Assembly (NCBI RefSeq): GCF_038957035.1
Contig: NZ_CP152412.1
Span: 2,166,501 to 2,230,500, forward strand
DNA: 64,000 nucleotides
Direction: 5' to 3'
From: Bradyrhizobium sp. B097
Lineage (GTDB): Bacteria > Pseudomonadota > Alphaproteobacteria > Rhizobiales > Xanthobacteraceae
Below, one piece after another: positions 8,051-16,227 of this stretch (within the stretch, counting starts at the first letter, position 1; every line of letters begins with the position of its first letter). A model generated the notes under the pieces. That model made no database searches. It saw only the letters and a list, made by a program, of their open reading frames with translations, and was not told where the DNA came from. The translations under genes were made by a program, and so were the position numbers.

Positions 8051-9049
8051 TTAGCTCTCCGCCTTCACCCCGTCCCACCACGGACAGGTGCCCGACATCA
8101 GCTTGAAATTGCCTTCCAGCACCTGCACTGGCGCGCGCTTGCCCTCGGCGGCGGCGCGCATCCGCATCTCGCGCGCGACGGCGCGGTCCTCCGGCGACAG
8201 CCAGACGCGCTCGTGGCCCCACAGGCTCGGGCCATCATGCATCTCGAACGGCGTCCAGTTCTTAGGGTCGATCTCGCGGCCGCCCCAGCCGCACTCGACC
8301 ATGAAAGCTGACGGCGACTTGGCGTAGAACGAGGTCATCAGGTCATTGGTGTGACGGCCGAGCGTCACGTTGACCCGGTCCTCCTTCATCGCGATGTCGT
8401 AGGCCTGACCGACATCATCCAGCGAGAACAATTCCACCATCAGATGATGCATGCCGTTGCTGCCGGTCTCGATCAGCGCGAGCGAATGGTGGCGGGCATT
8501 GACGTGGAAGAAATAGGCGCGGAACGGTTTTTCGATGTAGTCGCTGAGGCCGAAGCCGAGCACGTCGACGTAGAAGCTCATGACGGGTGCGATGTTCGCG
8601 ACGGTCAGCACCGCATGACCGAGCCCGAGCGCGCCGGTGCGGAAGCCGGAAATGGATCGTCCCGGCTTGAACGGCGTGTCGTCGATCTCGGGGCCATGAA
8701 ACGCCTCCAGACGGTTGCCGGCCGGGTCCTGGAACGAGATCAGTCCGCGCACCCGCCTGCTATCTGCGAGCGCCTGCGGCTCGGCGGTCACGGCGACACC
8801 GGCGCGCTCCAGCCGCGCCGCCAGCGCGTCCAGCGCCGCGGCATCCGCCACCTCCCAGCCGAAGAACCTTGTCCCTTCGCCCTGGGCGCGGTCGATCACG
8901 ATGCGCTGCTTGCGATCGTCCATCCGGAAGGCGAGCAGCGCGTTGCCGCGCTCGATCGCCTGCAAGCCGACCAGCCCGGTGCCGAACTGCCGCCAGTCGT
9001 CGAGCGCGTCGGAGCCGAAGCCGGCATATCCGAGACCCAAAATCGCCAT
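8051..9049 (-). CDS. VOC-family extradiol dioxygenase-like protein
   Basis: 332 residues with two vicinal-oxygen-chelate modules, resembling 2,3-dihydroxybiphenyl 1,2-dioxygenase (BphC). The likely Fe(II) ligands are His in LGHAVL (start of the C-terminal domain), His in MHHLMVE and Glu in FMVECGWGG. The start MAILGLGYAGFG at ATG 9049 matches the family, and GGTGGAG is well placed before it; the 19 residues of longer frame upstream lack this support. The ring-cleavage substrate cannot be read from the sequence. It is divergent from trpL-trpE(G). Confidence 0.85.
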   Translation of the reverse strand: MAILGLGYAGFGSDALDDWRQFGTGLVGLQAIERGNALLAFRMDDRKQRIVIDRAQGEGTRFFGWEVADAAALDALAARLERAGVAVTAEPQALADSRRVRGLISFQDPAGNRLEAFHGPEIDDTPFKPGRSISGFRTGALGLGHAVLTVANIAPVMSFYVDVLGFGLSDYIEKPFRAYFFHVNARHHSLALIETGSNGMHHLMVELFSLDDVGQAYDIAMKEDRVNVTLGRHTNDLMTSFYAKSPSAFMVECGWGGREIDPKNWTPFEMHDGPSLWGHERVWLSPEDRAVAREMRMRAAAEGKRAPVQVLEGNFKLMSGTCPWWDGVKAES

Positions 9050-9204
9050 CTGCGTCTCCACCATCTGTCTGTTTTTTGGGCGGCCGACCGGCCGCCATTT
9101 CGTCAAATCCTACGCGGATTCCGGTCGCTTCAAACCCCGAAAATGCCGTCCAACAGGGCGTCCAAGGGGCTTCCAAGGTTGGGGCAGGGGTGTCGGGCCG
9201 TCCC

Positions 9205-9239
9205 TTGACACGGCCCGCGCCCGGTGGTGAGTAGCGGCC
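9205..9239 (+). promoter_or_regulatory. Putative trpL promoter, possible leaderless start
   Basis: A consensus -35 TTGACA at 9205-9210. A 17-base spacer puts the -10 at 9228-9233 (TGAGTA, weak) and the predicted transcription start at about 9240, the A of the trpL ATG. No Shine-Dalgarno sequence precedes that ATG, so a leaderless peptide is plausible. Confidence 0.5.
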
Positions 9240-9290
9240 ATGAGCACCGTTGCCAGTCCATCCCGTCGTTGGTGGCCCACCTTCTCATAG
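9240..9290 (+). CDS. trpL: trp leader peptide
   Basis: A 16-residue frame MSTVASPSRRWWPTFS with two consecutive Trp codons (9270-9275), directly upstream of trpE(G). It is the sensor of a transcription attenuator: ribosome stalling at the Trp codons when tryptophan is scarce changes RNA folding downstream. The stop codon lies inside the first hairpin, as expected. Similar leader peptides and an sRNA derived from this attenuator are known in Sinorhizobium. It was too short for routine gene calling but is strongly supported by content and position. Confidence 0.9.
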   Translation: MSTVASPSRRWWPTFS

Positions 9291-9362
9291 GTGGCCGGTG
9301 CGTTTTCATTTCTCAAAAACGTCGAAGGTCGCCATCGCAGTGCGACGGTCTCCCTTCGTTTG
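9240..9362 (+). ncRNA. trp attenuator RNA (rnTrpL-like)
   Basis: Three competing RNA structures are visible. The 1:2 hairpin pairs GGCCCACCT (9274-9282) with AGGTGGCC (9289-9296), with one bulged C. The terminator pairs CGAAGG (9323-9328) with CCTTCG (9353-9358) and has GTCGC/GCGAC nested inside; TTTGTCC follows. The antiterminator pairs GGUGGC (9290-9295) with GCCAUC (9331-9336), fully paired with one G-U. Early termination would release an RNA of about 120 nt, the size class of the rhizobial rnTrpL sRNA. Existence as a stable sRNA is inferred. Confidence 0.8.
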
Positions 9363-9404
9363 TCCTGTGTGGCGCTCTCTTCCCAAGTTTCGTAAGAGGA
9401 TCAC

Positions 9405-11570
9405 ATGAACAGGACAGTCTTCTCCCTGCCGGCCAACAGCGAATACCTCACCAATGGCGGCCTCGCGGTCGCGCGCGTGGTCGAGCAGTTCACCGGCGGC
9501 GCCAACCGTCTTGACGATTTGATCGCGCTGCTGGACCGCCGTCGCGGCGTGGTGCTGTCCTCGGGCACGACGGTGCCGGGCCGCTACGAGAGCTTTGACC
9601 TCGGCTTTGCCGATCCGCCGCTGGTGCTGGAGACGTCGGGCACCGATTTCTCGTTGCAGGCGCTGAACCCGCGCGGCGAGGTCCTGATCGCCTTCCTCGG
9701 CGACGTGCTGCGCGAGCCCTGCGTCGTCATCACCGAGCGTAGTGCGACCAGGCTCGCCGGCCATATCGTCCGCGGCGCCGCGCCGGTCGAGGAAGACCAG
9801 CGCACCCGCCGCGCCAGCGTGATGTCGCTGGTGCGCGACATGGTGGCGGCGTTCACCTCCAATGCCGATCCGCTGCTCGGCCTGTTCGGCGCCTTCGCCT
9901 ACGACCTCGTGTTCCAGATCGAGGACATCGTGCAGAAGCGCACCCGCGAGGCCGACCAGCGCGACATCGTGCTCTACGTGCCGGACCGCCTGTTGGCGTA
10001 TGACCGCGCCACCGGCCGCGGCGTGGCGCTGAATTACGAGTTCACCTGGAAGGGCAAATCCACCGCCGGCCAGTCGCACGAGACCGCGCCGAGCCTCTAC
10101 GCCAAGACCGGGCGGCAGGGCTTTGCCGATCACGCCCCGGGCGAATACCAGGCGACGGTTGAAGTCGCTCGCGCGGCGTTCGCCCGCGGTGATCTGTTTG
10201 AGGCAGTGCCCGGGCAGCTGTTTGCCGAGCCCTGCGAGCGTTCGCCGGCGGAGGTGTTCCAGCGGCTCTGCCGCATCAATCCGTCGCCCTATGGCGCGCT
10301 GATGAATCTCGGCGACGGCGAGTTCTTGGTCTCCGCATCGCCCGAGATGTTCGTGCGCTCCGACGGCCGCCGGGTCGAGACCTGCCCGATCTCGGGCACC
10401 ATCGCGCGCGGTTCGGATTCGATCGGCGATGCCGAACAGATCCGCAAGCTCCTGAACTCGGAAAAGGACGAGTTCGAGCTCAACATGTGCACCGACGTCG
10501 ATCGCAACGACAAGGCACGGGTCTGCGTGCCCGGCACCATCAAGGTGCTGGCGCGGCGGCAGATCGAGACCTACTCAAAACTGTTTCACACCGTCGACCA
10601 CGTCGAGGGCATGCTGCGGCCGGGCTTCGATTCGCTCGACGCCTTCCTCACTCATGCCTGGGCGGTGACGGTGACCGGCGCGCCGAAATTGTGGGCGATG
10701 CAGTTCGTCGAGGATCATGAGCGGTCGCCGCGGCGCTGGTACGCCGGCGCGATCGGCTGCGTCAATTTCGACGGCAGTATCAACACCGGCCTCACCATCC
10801 GCACCATCCGCATGAAGGACGGTCTCGCCGAGGTGCGCGTCGGCGCCACCTGTCTGTTCGACTCGGATCCGGCCGCCGAGGATCGCGAATGCCAGGTCAA
10901 GGCGGCGGCACTGTTCCAGGCGCTGCGCGGCGATCCGCCGAAGCCGCTGTCGGATTTCGCGCCTGACGCCACCGGCTCGGGCAAGAACGTGCTCTTGATC
11001 GATCACGACGACAGTTTTGTACACATGCTGGCCGATTATTTCCGCCAGGTCGGCGCCAACGTCACCGTGGTCCGGCATATCCATGCGCAGGACATGCTCA
11101 AGAAGAAGAGCTGGGACCTGCTGGTGCTGTCGCCCGGGCCGGGCCGCCCGGAGGATTTCGGCATCGCGAAGACCATCGACACCGCGCTGGAGAAGAAGCT
11201 GCCGATCTTCGGCGTCTGCCTCGGCGTGCAGGCGATCGGTGAGTATTTCGGCGGGCAGCTCGGGCAGCTCGGCCAGCCCGCGCACGGCCGACCGTCGCGG
11301 GTTCAGGTGCGCGGCGGCAGGTTGATGCACAATTTGCCGAATGAGATCGTGATCGGCCGCTATCACTCGCTCTATGTCGAGCGCGACAGCGTGCCCGAGG
11401 TGTTGGCGGTGACCGCGACCACCGAAGACGGCGTCGCGATGGTGATCGAGCACAAGACCCTGCCGGTCGGCGGCGTGCAATTCCATCCGGAATCGCTGAT
11501 GTCGCTCGGCAACGAGGTGGGCCTGCGCATTGTCGAGAATGCATTCCGGCTTAACGTGAGTACCAAGTGA
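9405..11570 (+). CDS. trpE(G): Anthranilate synthase, fused TrpE-TrpG
   Basis: 721 residues. Residues 1 to about 510 are the chorismate-using component I (motif CPISGTIARG near 328, and KDEFELNMCTDVDRND near 352). Residues from about 525 form the glutamine amidotransferase: FGVCLGVQAIGEYFGG with the nucleophilic Cys (about 605) and VQFHPES with the His/Glu pair (about 693). It makes anthranilate from chorismate and glutamine, the first step of tryptophan synthesis. The fusion is typical of rhizobia. The gene starts 114 bp after the trpL stop and is controlled by the attenuator described above. Confidence 0.96.
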   Translation: MNRTVFSLPANSEYLTNGGLAVARVVEQFTGGANRLDDLIALLDRRRGVVLSSGTTVPGRYESFDLGFADPPLVLETSGTDFSLQALNPRGEVLIAFLGDVLREPCVVITERSATRLAGHIVRGAAPVEEDQRTRRASVMSLVRDMVAAFTSNADPLLGLFGAFAYDLVFQIEDIVQKRTREADQRDIVLYVPDRLLAYDRATGRGVALNYEFTWKGKSTAGQSHETAPSLYAKTGRQGFADHAPGEYQATVEVARAAFARGDLFEAVPGQLFAEPCERSPAEVFQRLCRINPSPYGALMNLGDGEFLVSASPEMFVRSDGRRVETCPISGTIARGSDSIGDAEQIRKLLNSEKDEFELNMCTDVDRNDKARVCVPGTIKVLARRQIETYSKLFHTVDHVEGMLRPGFDSLDAFLTHAWAVTVTGAPKLWAMQFVEDHERSPRRWYAGAIGCVNFDGSINTGLTIRTIRMKDGLAEVRVGATCLFDSDPAAEDRECQVKAAALFQALRGDPPKPLSDFAPDATGSGKNVLLIDHDDSFVHMLADYFRQVGANVTVVRHIHAQDMLKKKSWDLLVLSPGPGRPEDFGIAKTIDTALEKKLPIFGVCLGVQAIGEYFGGQLGQLGQPAHGRPSRVQVRGGRLMHNLPNEIVIGRYHSLYVERDSVPEVLAVTATTEDGVAMVIEHKTLPVGGVQFHPESLMSLGNEVGLRIVENAFRLNVSTK

Positions 11571-11588
11571 AGGCAAAGTTTAACCATC

Positions 11589-11670
11589 GTCATTCCGGGA
11601 TGGTGCGCTAGCACCAGACCCGGAATCTCGAGATTCCGGGTTCGATGCTGACGCATCGCCCCGGAATGAC
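11589..11670. repeat. Palindromic intergenic repeat, family A (short form)
   Basis: Nearly identical to the copy at 7071-7150: GTCATTCCGGGATGGTGCG at the left, the central CTCGAGATTCCGG palindrome, and CCCCGGAATGAC at the right. It ends 16 bp before the apt start codon, so it makes up most of the apt upstream region. Confidence 0.88.
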
Positions 11671-11686
11671 AGCCAGAGCGAGACCA

Positions 11687-12226
11687 ATGACCTTCGACCA
11701 CGACATCAAGGCGACCGTTCGCACCATCACGGACTACCCGAAGAAGGGCATCCTGTTCCGCGACATCACGACGCTGCTCGCCGATGCCCGCGCCTTCCGC
11801 CGTGCGGTCGACGAACTGGTGCATCCCTGGGCGGGGGCGAAGGTCGACAAGGTCGCGGGCATCGAGGCGCGCGGCTTCATCCTCGGCGGCGCGGTGGCGC
11901 ATCAGCTCTCGGCCGGCTTCGTGCCGATCCGCAAGAAGGGCAAGCTGCCGCACACCACGGTGCGGATCGCCTACTCGCTGGAATACGGCATCGACGAGAT
12001 GGAGATGCATGCCGACGCCGTGCAGCCCGGCGAGCGCGTGATTCTGGTCGACGATCTGATCGCGACCGGCGGCACCGCGGAGGGTGCGGTGAAGCTGCTG
12101 CGCCAGATCGGCGCCAATGTGGTCGCGGCCTGCTTCATCATCGACCTGCCCGATCTCGGCGGCGCCGCCAAGCTGCGCGCGATGGACGTTCCGGTGCGCA
12201 CGCTGATGGCGTTCGAGGGGCATTAG
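11687..12226 (+). CDS. apt: Adenine phosphoribosyltransferase
   Basis: 179 residues, the usual Apt length. It salvages adenine to AMP using PRPP. The PRPP-binding motif is [14 protein letters not shown] (about residue 118), and [10 protein letters not shown] near residue 60 is the family's second signature. ATG 11687 begins [21 protein letters not shown], the standard N-terminus; the longer frame upstream runs into the palindromic repeat. It is cytoplasmic and stands alone, with repeats on both sides. Confidence 0.96.
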   Translation: MTFDHDIKATVRTITDYPKKGILFRDITTLLADARAFRRAVDELVHPWAGAKVDKVAGIEARGFILGGAVAHQLSAGFVPIRKKGKLPHTTVRIAYSLEYGIDEMEMHADAVQPGERVILVDDLIATGGTAEGAVKLLRQIGANVVAACFIIDLPDLGGAAKLRAMDVPVRTLMAFEGH

Positions 12227-12240
12227 CTCTCTCTCTCCAC

Positions 12241-12368
12241 GTCGTCCCTGCGAAAGCAGGGACCCATAACCACGAATGTCAGTCGTGGACAGGCTGTGGC
12301 CCCAGCCTTCGCCAAACATATAGCTGTGGTTATGGGTCCCGGCTCGCGCTTCGCTTGGCCGGGACGAC
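12241..12368. repeat. Palindromic intergenic repeat, family B
   Basis: Left arm GTCGTCCCTGCGAAAGCAGG, then CCATAACCAC; right arm GTGGTTATGGGTCCCGGC ending CCGGGACGAC. The right mini-hairpin uses GGC/GCC pairs and a longer loop. It separates the convergent apt and ATPase genes. Confidence 0.85.
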
Positions 12369-12370
12369 AG

Positions 12371-13039
12371 TTATCCCCGCTGCAGCAGCATGCTCAGCTC
12401 GAGATCGCGGAACGTGGTGTAATTCCGCCGGATCCACTGATGCAGCTCGGTCGATGAGTCCCTCTCCTGGCGCAGATAGCCGGTGAAGGAGAAGGTCAGC
12501 CGGTCGATATAGGTCTTCAGGAACACCGGCAGCGCGCGGAAGCGCAGCACCCGGCTGGCGGTCATGACCGGCGGCAGCTCGCCGCGCACCACGAATTCAT
12601 TGTCGATCACGATGAGTGCGTTCGGCGGGATCATGCCCTGCAGCGTCTGGTAGCCGTGCACCGAGGCGCGGTCGGTATCCGCCACATACAGGATCACAGG
12701 CGAGACGCGGCGGCGCAGCGCCTCCTTCATCAGCCCGATCTGGTCGACCATTTTGAAGAATTCGTCGAAGGCGTGGTAGCCGAGGTCGATCACCTTGGCG
12801 ATGCCGTCATTGACGATGACGCGGTCCATCAGCTGCATCTTGCCGTAGGTGTCGATCACGTCGGCGGTTTCGGTGATCCGCGGCAGATAGTCGAGCAGCG
12901 ACGGCTCCTTCAGATTGATGTCGTAGCAGACGACGTCGCCGTTCTTGAGCAGCAGGAATTCGCCGAGCAGCCGCGCGATCAGCGTCTTGCCGACCTGCGG
13001 GCGGGGCGAGCAGATGATGTAAACGGGCGTGGACGACAT
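12371..13039 (-). CDS. ParA-like P-loop ATPase with atypical Walker A
   Basis: 222 residues, start MSSTPVYIICSPRPQVGKTL. The P-loop reads RPQVGKT where ParA/MinD proteins have KGGVGKT, so the GKT core is kept but the signature lysine and both glycines before it are changed. A Walker B-like stretch (VIVNDGIAKVIDLGYHAF) and a VILYVADTDRAS segment follow. There is no signal peptide. It lies 132 bp downstream of a second ParA-like gene on the same strand, and the two probably work together. I recognise the fold class but not a defined function. Confidence 0.65.
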   Translation of the reverse strand: MSSTPVYIICSPRPQVGKTLIARLLGEFLLLKNGDVVCYDINLKEPSLLDYLPRITETADVIDTYGKMQLMDRVIVNDGIAKVIDLGYHAFDEFFKMVDQIGLMKEALRRRVSPVILYVADTDRASVHGYQTLQGMIPPNALIVIDNEFVVRGELPPVMTASRVLRFRALPVFLKTYIDRLTFSFTGYLRQERDSSTELHQWIRRNYTTFRDLELSMLLQRG

Positions 13040-13094
13040 CGCCCGCTATATCAGGCCAAATTTTCGCCCAATCCAGCCCCATCGCCGCCCCCCG

Positions 13095-13182
13095 GCGCGA
13101 TTTTTTTCGCTGCGCCAGCGCGACTCTTTCGCTGGCCCGGGCGGGACTTTTGGCCCCCCCTGCGCGCGCGACTATTTTTCGC
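13095..13182. repeat. Imperfect direct repeats at the end of the ATPase gene
   Basis: Three imperfect copies of a unit beginning GCGCGA and followed by a pyrimidine run and TTCGC start at 13095, 13118 and 13166. The last includes the stop codon of the gene ending at 13172. The 132-bp gap between the two ATPase genes is therefore partly built of copies of that gene's 3' end. Confidence 0.45.
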
Positions 13183-13915
13183 CCTTGGCCGACTTGGCGC
13201 CGACCAGGTCGGTCAGCTTGATCCGGTCGAACTCGCTCCAGACATTGGCGAGCCAGTGCCGGACATAGCCGCGCAGCACGAAGGAGTAGTTCGCGGCGTC
13301 GTCGTTGATGCCCTTGTTGGCAACGAACTTCAGGAACGGAACCGAGGAGACCTCGACCTGCTCGTAGGCCATTTCGTTGAGCTTCGGGATGGTGAGGTCG
13401 ACGGCGTCCTTGATGCGGTGGAAGTAGGAATTGTAGGTCGCCTGGTCCCACTGGAAGAACTGGGTGTCGTTGATGAAGTTCTTCACCAGGAAATATTTCG
13501 CGCCGCTCATGAAGTTGGCGGTCTCGGCGATTTCGTCCAGCGAAGCGATCGACGGGCCGAGGATGTGGAACACGGCGAAGGTGATCTGGCCGGAGCGCGC
13601 CGCGTCGAGGAAGCCGATATCGCGCAGCGAGGCCAGCGCGGGCGACAACAGGCCGGCGCGGACGTCGATCACGGTGACCGAGGAACCGGCGTTCAGCGTA
13701 TCGAAGATCTTCATCTGGTCCGCGGTCGTCGTCATGTCGACGATCTCGGTGATGTCGGGATGGAAGCGCTTCAGCGTGCCGCGCGGCGACTCGGTGTCGA
13801 AGGCCCGGGTCTGCACGTTGTTGGCACTGAAATAGTCCAGGAGCGTCCGCGAGACGGTGGTCTTGCCGACCCCGCCCTTGTCAGCGCCCACCACGATCAC
13901 AACCGGCTTTGCCAT
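13172..13915 (-). CDS. ParA/MipZ-like ATPase
   Basis: 247 residues beginning MAKPVVIVVGADKGGVGKTT, a deviant Walker A motif with the signature lysine as in ParA, MinD and MipZ. FDTESPRGTL (about residue 40) and VTVIDVRAGLLSPAL (about 80) fit the switch I and Walker B regions. Such ATPases dimerise on ATP and place DNA, proteins or cell-division machinery. No ParB gene or parS-like site is nearby, so chromosome partitioning itself is unlikely. The partner ATPase follows 132 bp downstream. Confidence 0.75.
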   Translation of the reverse strand: MAKPVVIVVGADKGGVGKTTVSRTLLDYFSANNVQTRAFDTESPRGTLKRFHPDITEIVDMTTTADQMKIFDTLNAGSSVTVIDVRAGLLSPALASLRDIGFLDAARSGQITFAVFHILGPSIASLDEIAETANFMSGAKYFLVKNFINDTQFFQWDQATYNSYFHRIKDAVDLTIPKLNEMAYEQVEVSSVPFLKFVANKGINDDAANYSFVLRGYVRHWLANVWSEFDRIKLTDLVGAKSAKGEK

Positions 13916-14078
13916 GGAAGTCCCTTAAAGCGCGCTCCCGACCGCGATGGCGATCGGCAAGTCCCCACACTGCTTTGGGCGCGAACATGGCAGAAACGAG
14001 GGAGAATTCAATTCCTTAAGGTGCCCACAGTGGGTTTGGTAGGGATTTCCTTAATGGACTGAGGAGCCTAGGGCACGA

Positions 14079-15341
14079 TCAGCGGTGTCGGCCCCAAGGG
14101 CCCTGAAGTGGGCCTTGCAAAGGACCCAGCGGTCCCAATGGTCCCTGTGCGGGGCTGCTGCCCGGCAGCGGCGGCGGATTGTTCGGTTGTGCAGGCGGCG
14201 TGTCGCCCCAGGGGCCGTGAGTTGGGCCATGAGTGACAGGCGGAGGCTGGTCGCCCGCCGCGGACGGCTGGTCCTGCGTTCCCGTCGCGTCCGATGACTC
14301 ATCCGGCAGCGCCAGCGGTCCGGGATCGTGGCCGCCGGCAAATTTCACCAGGGCATCGACCCGGGACTTCACCGACGGATGGGTGGCAAACAGGTCGGCA
14401 AAACCCTCGCGCGGATTGTCGACGCAGAGTTCCATCACCGCCGAGGTGGCGCCCGGCAACTCGCCGCGGTTCTCGATCTTGCGCAGCGCCGAGATCATCG
14501 CATCGGGATTCTTGGTCAGCTCGACCGATCCGGCATCGGCGAGGAATTCGCGCGATCGCGACAGCGCGAGCTTGACCACCTGCGACAGCAGCCAGGCCAG
14601 CATGATCAGCGCGACCGCGATGATGATGACAATGATCGCGCCGCCGCCCGAGCCCTTGCTGTCGCGGTCCGAAGAGGACGACGTCGATCGGGAGGATGAC
14701 GATGACGACCAGCCACCTCCGCTGCCGCCGCTCCACGACAGATTTGTGAATAGGCGGAAGAACAATTCGCCGAAGAAGCCGACGACGCCGGCGATGATCA
14801 CGGCGACCACCATCAGCTGCACGTCGCCGTTCTTGATATGGGTGAGCTCGTGGCCGAGCACGGCCTCGATCTCCTGATCATCAAGCGCTTTCAGAAGACC
14901 CGTGGTGACCGTGATGGCGTATTGCCGCGGGTTCAGTCCGGTCGCGAACGCGTTCAGCGCCGGACTGTCCATCACCTTCAGCTTCGGCATCGGGATGCCG
15001 CGCGAGATGCAGAGGTTTTCCAGCAGATTGTAGAGCCGCGGCTGCTGCTGCCGCGTCACGCTTTCGCCGCCGGTGACGGCGTCGATCATCTTCTGGTGGA
15101 AGAAATAGGCGATCACGATCCAGGCCACCGCCGCGATCGTCGCCCACGGGAAGGCCGAGACCAGATCGCGCGAGGCATGGGTCAGATAGTAATCGGCCGT
15201 GCGGCCGCTATCGATCATCACCTCCGCGACCAGCGCGCCGGCATAGACCAGCACGTAGATCAGCAGGAACAGGCCGGCGAGCAGCAGCATCGAACGAAAC
15301 TTGTTCGATGCGATATGCGTGTAGAGACCATAGGCGGCCAT
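14079..15341 (-). CDS. M48-family membrane zinc metallopeptidase (HtpX-like)
   Basis: 420 residues. Membrane segments at about 17-39 and 66-86, then the zinc motif HELTH near residue 164 (GHELTHIKNGDVQ), two more membrane segments (about 175-195 and 245-265), and SREFLADAGSVEL supplying the third zinc ligand. Between the last two membrane segments lies a Ser/Gly-rich insert with many consecutive serines. The C-terminal 80 residues are Pro/Gly-rich with repeated GPLGP and LQGP. The active site is probably cytoplasmic and acts on misfolded membrane proteins. LemA lies 34 bp upstream; the pair is common in bacteria. Confidence 0.88.
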   Translation of the reverse strand: MAAYGLYTHIASNKFRSMLLLAGLFLLIYVLVYAGALVAEVMIDSGRTADYYLTHASRDLVSAFPWATIAAVAWIVIAYFFHQKMIDAVTGGESVTRQQQPRLYNLLENLCISRGIPMPKLKVMDSPALNAFATGLNPRQYAITVTTGLLKALDDQEIEAVLGHELTHIKNGDVQLMVVAVIIAGVVGFFGELFFRLFTNLSWSGGSGGGWSSSSSSRSTSSSSDRDSKGSGGGAIIVIIIAVALIMLAWLLSQVVKLALSRSREFLADAGSVELTKNPDAMISALRKIENRGELPGATSAVMELCVDNPREGFADLFATHPSVKSRVDALVKFAGGHDPGPLALPDESSDATGTQDQPSAAGDQPPPVTHGPTHGPWGDTPPAQPNNPPPLPGSSPAQGPLGPLGPLQGPLQGPWGRHR

Positions 15342-15375
15342 GACGGAGCAGCCTCTCGCCGGCGCGCGTTGCGCC

Positions 15376-15936
15376 TCAGAACTTCACGCTCGGTGCCGCC
15401 TCGACCTCCGTGCGGCTGGCGCCGAGGTCGAAGAAATCCTTGCGGGTGAAGCCGAACATGCCGGCGAACAGTGCGGCCGGCATCTGCTGGATGCCGGTGT
15501 TGTATTCCTGGACCGCGTTGTTGAAGAAACGGCGACTGGCGGCGATCTTGTTCTCGAGATCGGAAAGCTCGGAGGCGAGCTGCTGGAAATTGGCGTTGGC
15601 CTTGAGGTCCGGATAGGCCTCGGACAGTGCGATCAGCCGGCCGAGCGCGCCGGAGAGCTGGTTCTCCGCCGCCGAGACCTGGGCCGGCCCCTGAGCCGAG
15701 ATCGCCGAGTTGCGCGCCTTGATGACGTCGTCGAGCGTGCCGCGCTCATGTGCGGCATAGCCCTTCACGGTCTCGACCAGGTTCGGGATCAGGTCGTGGC
15801 GCTGCTTGAGCTGCACATCGATATCGGCAAAGGCCTGGCTGACGCGCTGGCCGAGCGCGACGAGGCGGTTGTAGGCGCCGAACGCAAACAGCACGAGAAG
15901 GACGATGACGCCGATAACGATCCAGCTTGTCGACAT
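15376..15936 (-). CDS. lemA: LemA family protein
   Basis: 186 residues from ATG 15936 (MSTSWIVIGVIVLLVLFAFG): one N-terminal membrane segment (about 5-22), then a long helical domain containing RVSQAFADIDVQLKQRHDLI and the family motif YPDLKANANFQQL near residue 115. The frame is open upstream to 16125, but that part lacks family similarity. Function is not established for the family. It is the first gene of a two-gene unit with the M48 peptidase downstream, an arrangement seen in many genomes. Confidence 0.92.
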   Translation of the reverse strand: MSTSWIVIGVIVLLVLFAFGAYNRLVALGQRVSQAFADIDVQLKQRHDLIPNLVETVKGYAAHERGTLDDVIKARNSAISAQGPAQVSAAENQLSGALGRLIALSEAYPDLKANANFQQLASELSDLENKIAASRRFFNNAVQEYNTGIQQMPAALFAGMFGFTRKDFFDLGASRTEVEAAPSVKF

Positions 15937-16095
15937 GACAGGGCAGCTCCTGATGGACGAGACGGCGGCACCGTAGCCCAAGATTGGGGCGCAGGGCAGC
16001 CCGCCGCGAAATGGTGGGCAATCGTTGGTCGGGATGGATACGAATTGGTTCAACATCGTCCGGTGAGGTCGATGTCGTCGTCCCGCTAATTCTAC

Positions 16096-16219
16096 GTCGT
16101 CCCGGCCTAGTGCGCGATTGCGCACGGGGGCCGGGACCCATACGCCGCGGCCCGTGGAAAAGGCACAAGCGGCGTCGGCTTCGCTTCACAACCGGGGTCC
16201 CGGCCTTCGGCGGGACGAC
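16096..16219. repeat. Palindromic intergenic repeat, family B with stem extension
   Basis: Outer GTCGTCCCGG and CCGGGACGAC arms. In the left arm the GAAA tetraloop is replaced by an extension containing GTGCGCGATTGCGCAC (16110-16125). The same extension occurs in another family B copy (44722-44737) and in a family A copy (30125-30142). Confidence 0.85.
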
Positions 16220-16227
16220 GCAAGTCG

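Noticed and set aside
12371..13915. Plasmid-type parAB partition cassette
   Set aside because: No ParB-like gene and no repeated parS-like site nearby; both genes are ATPases.
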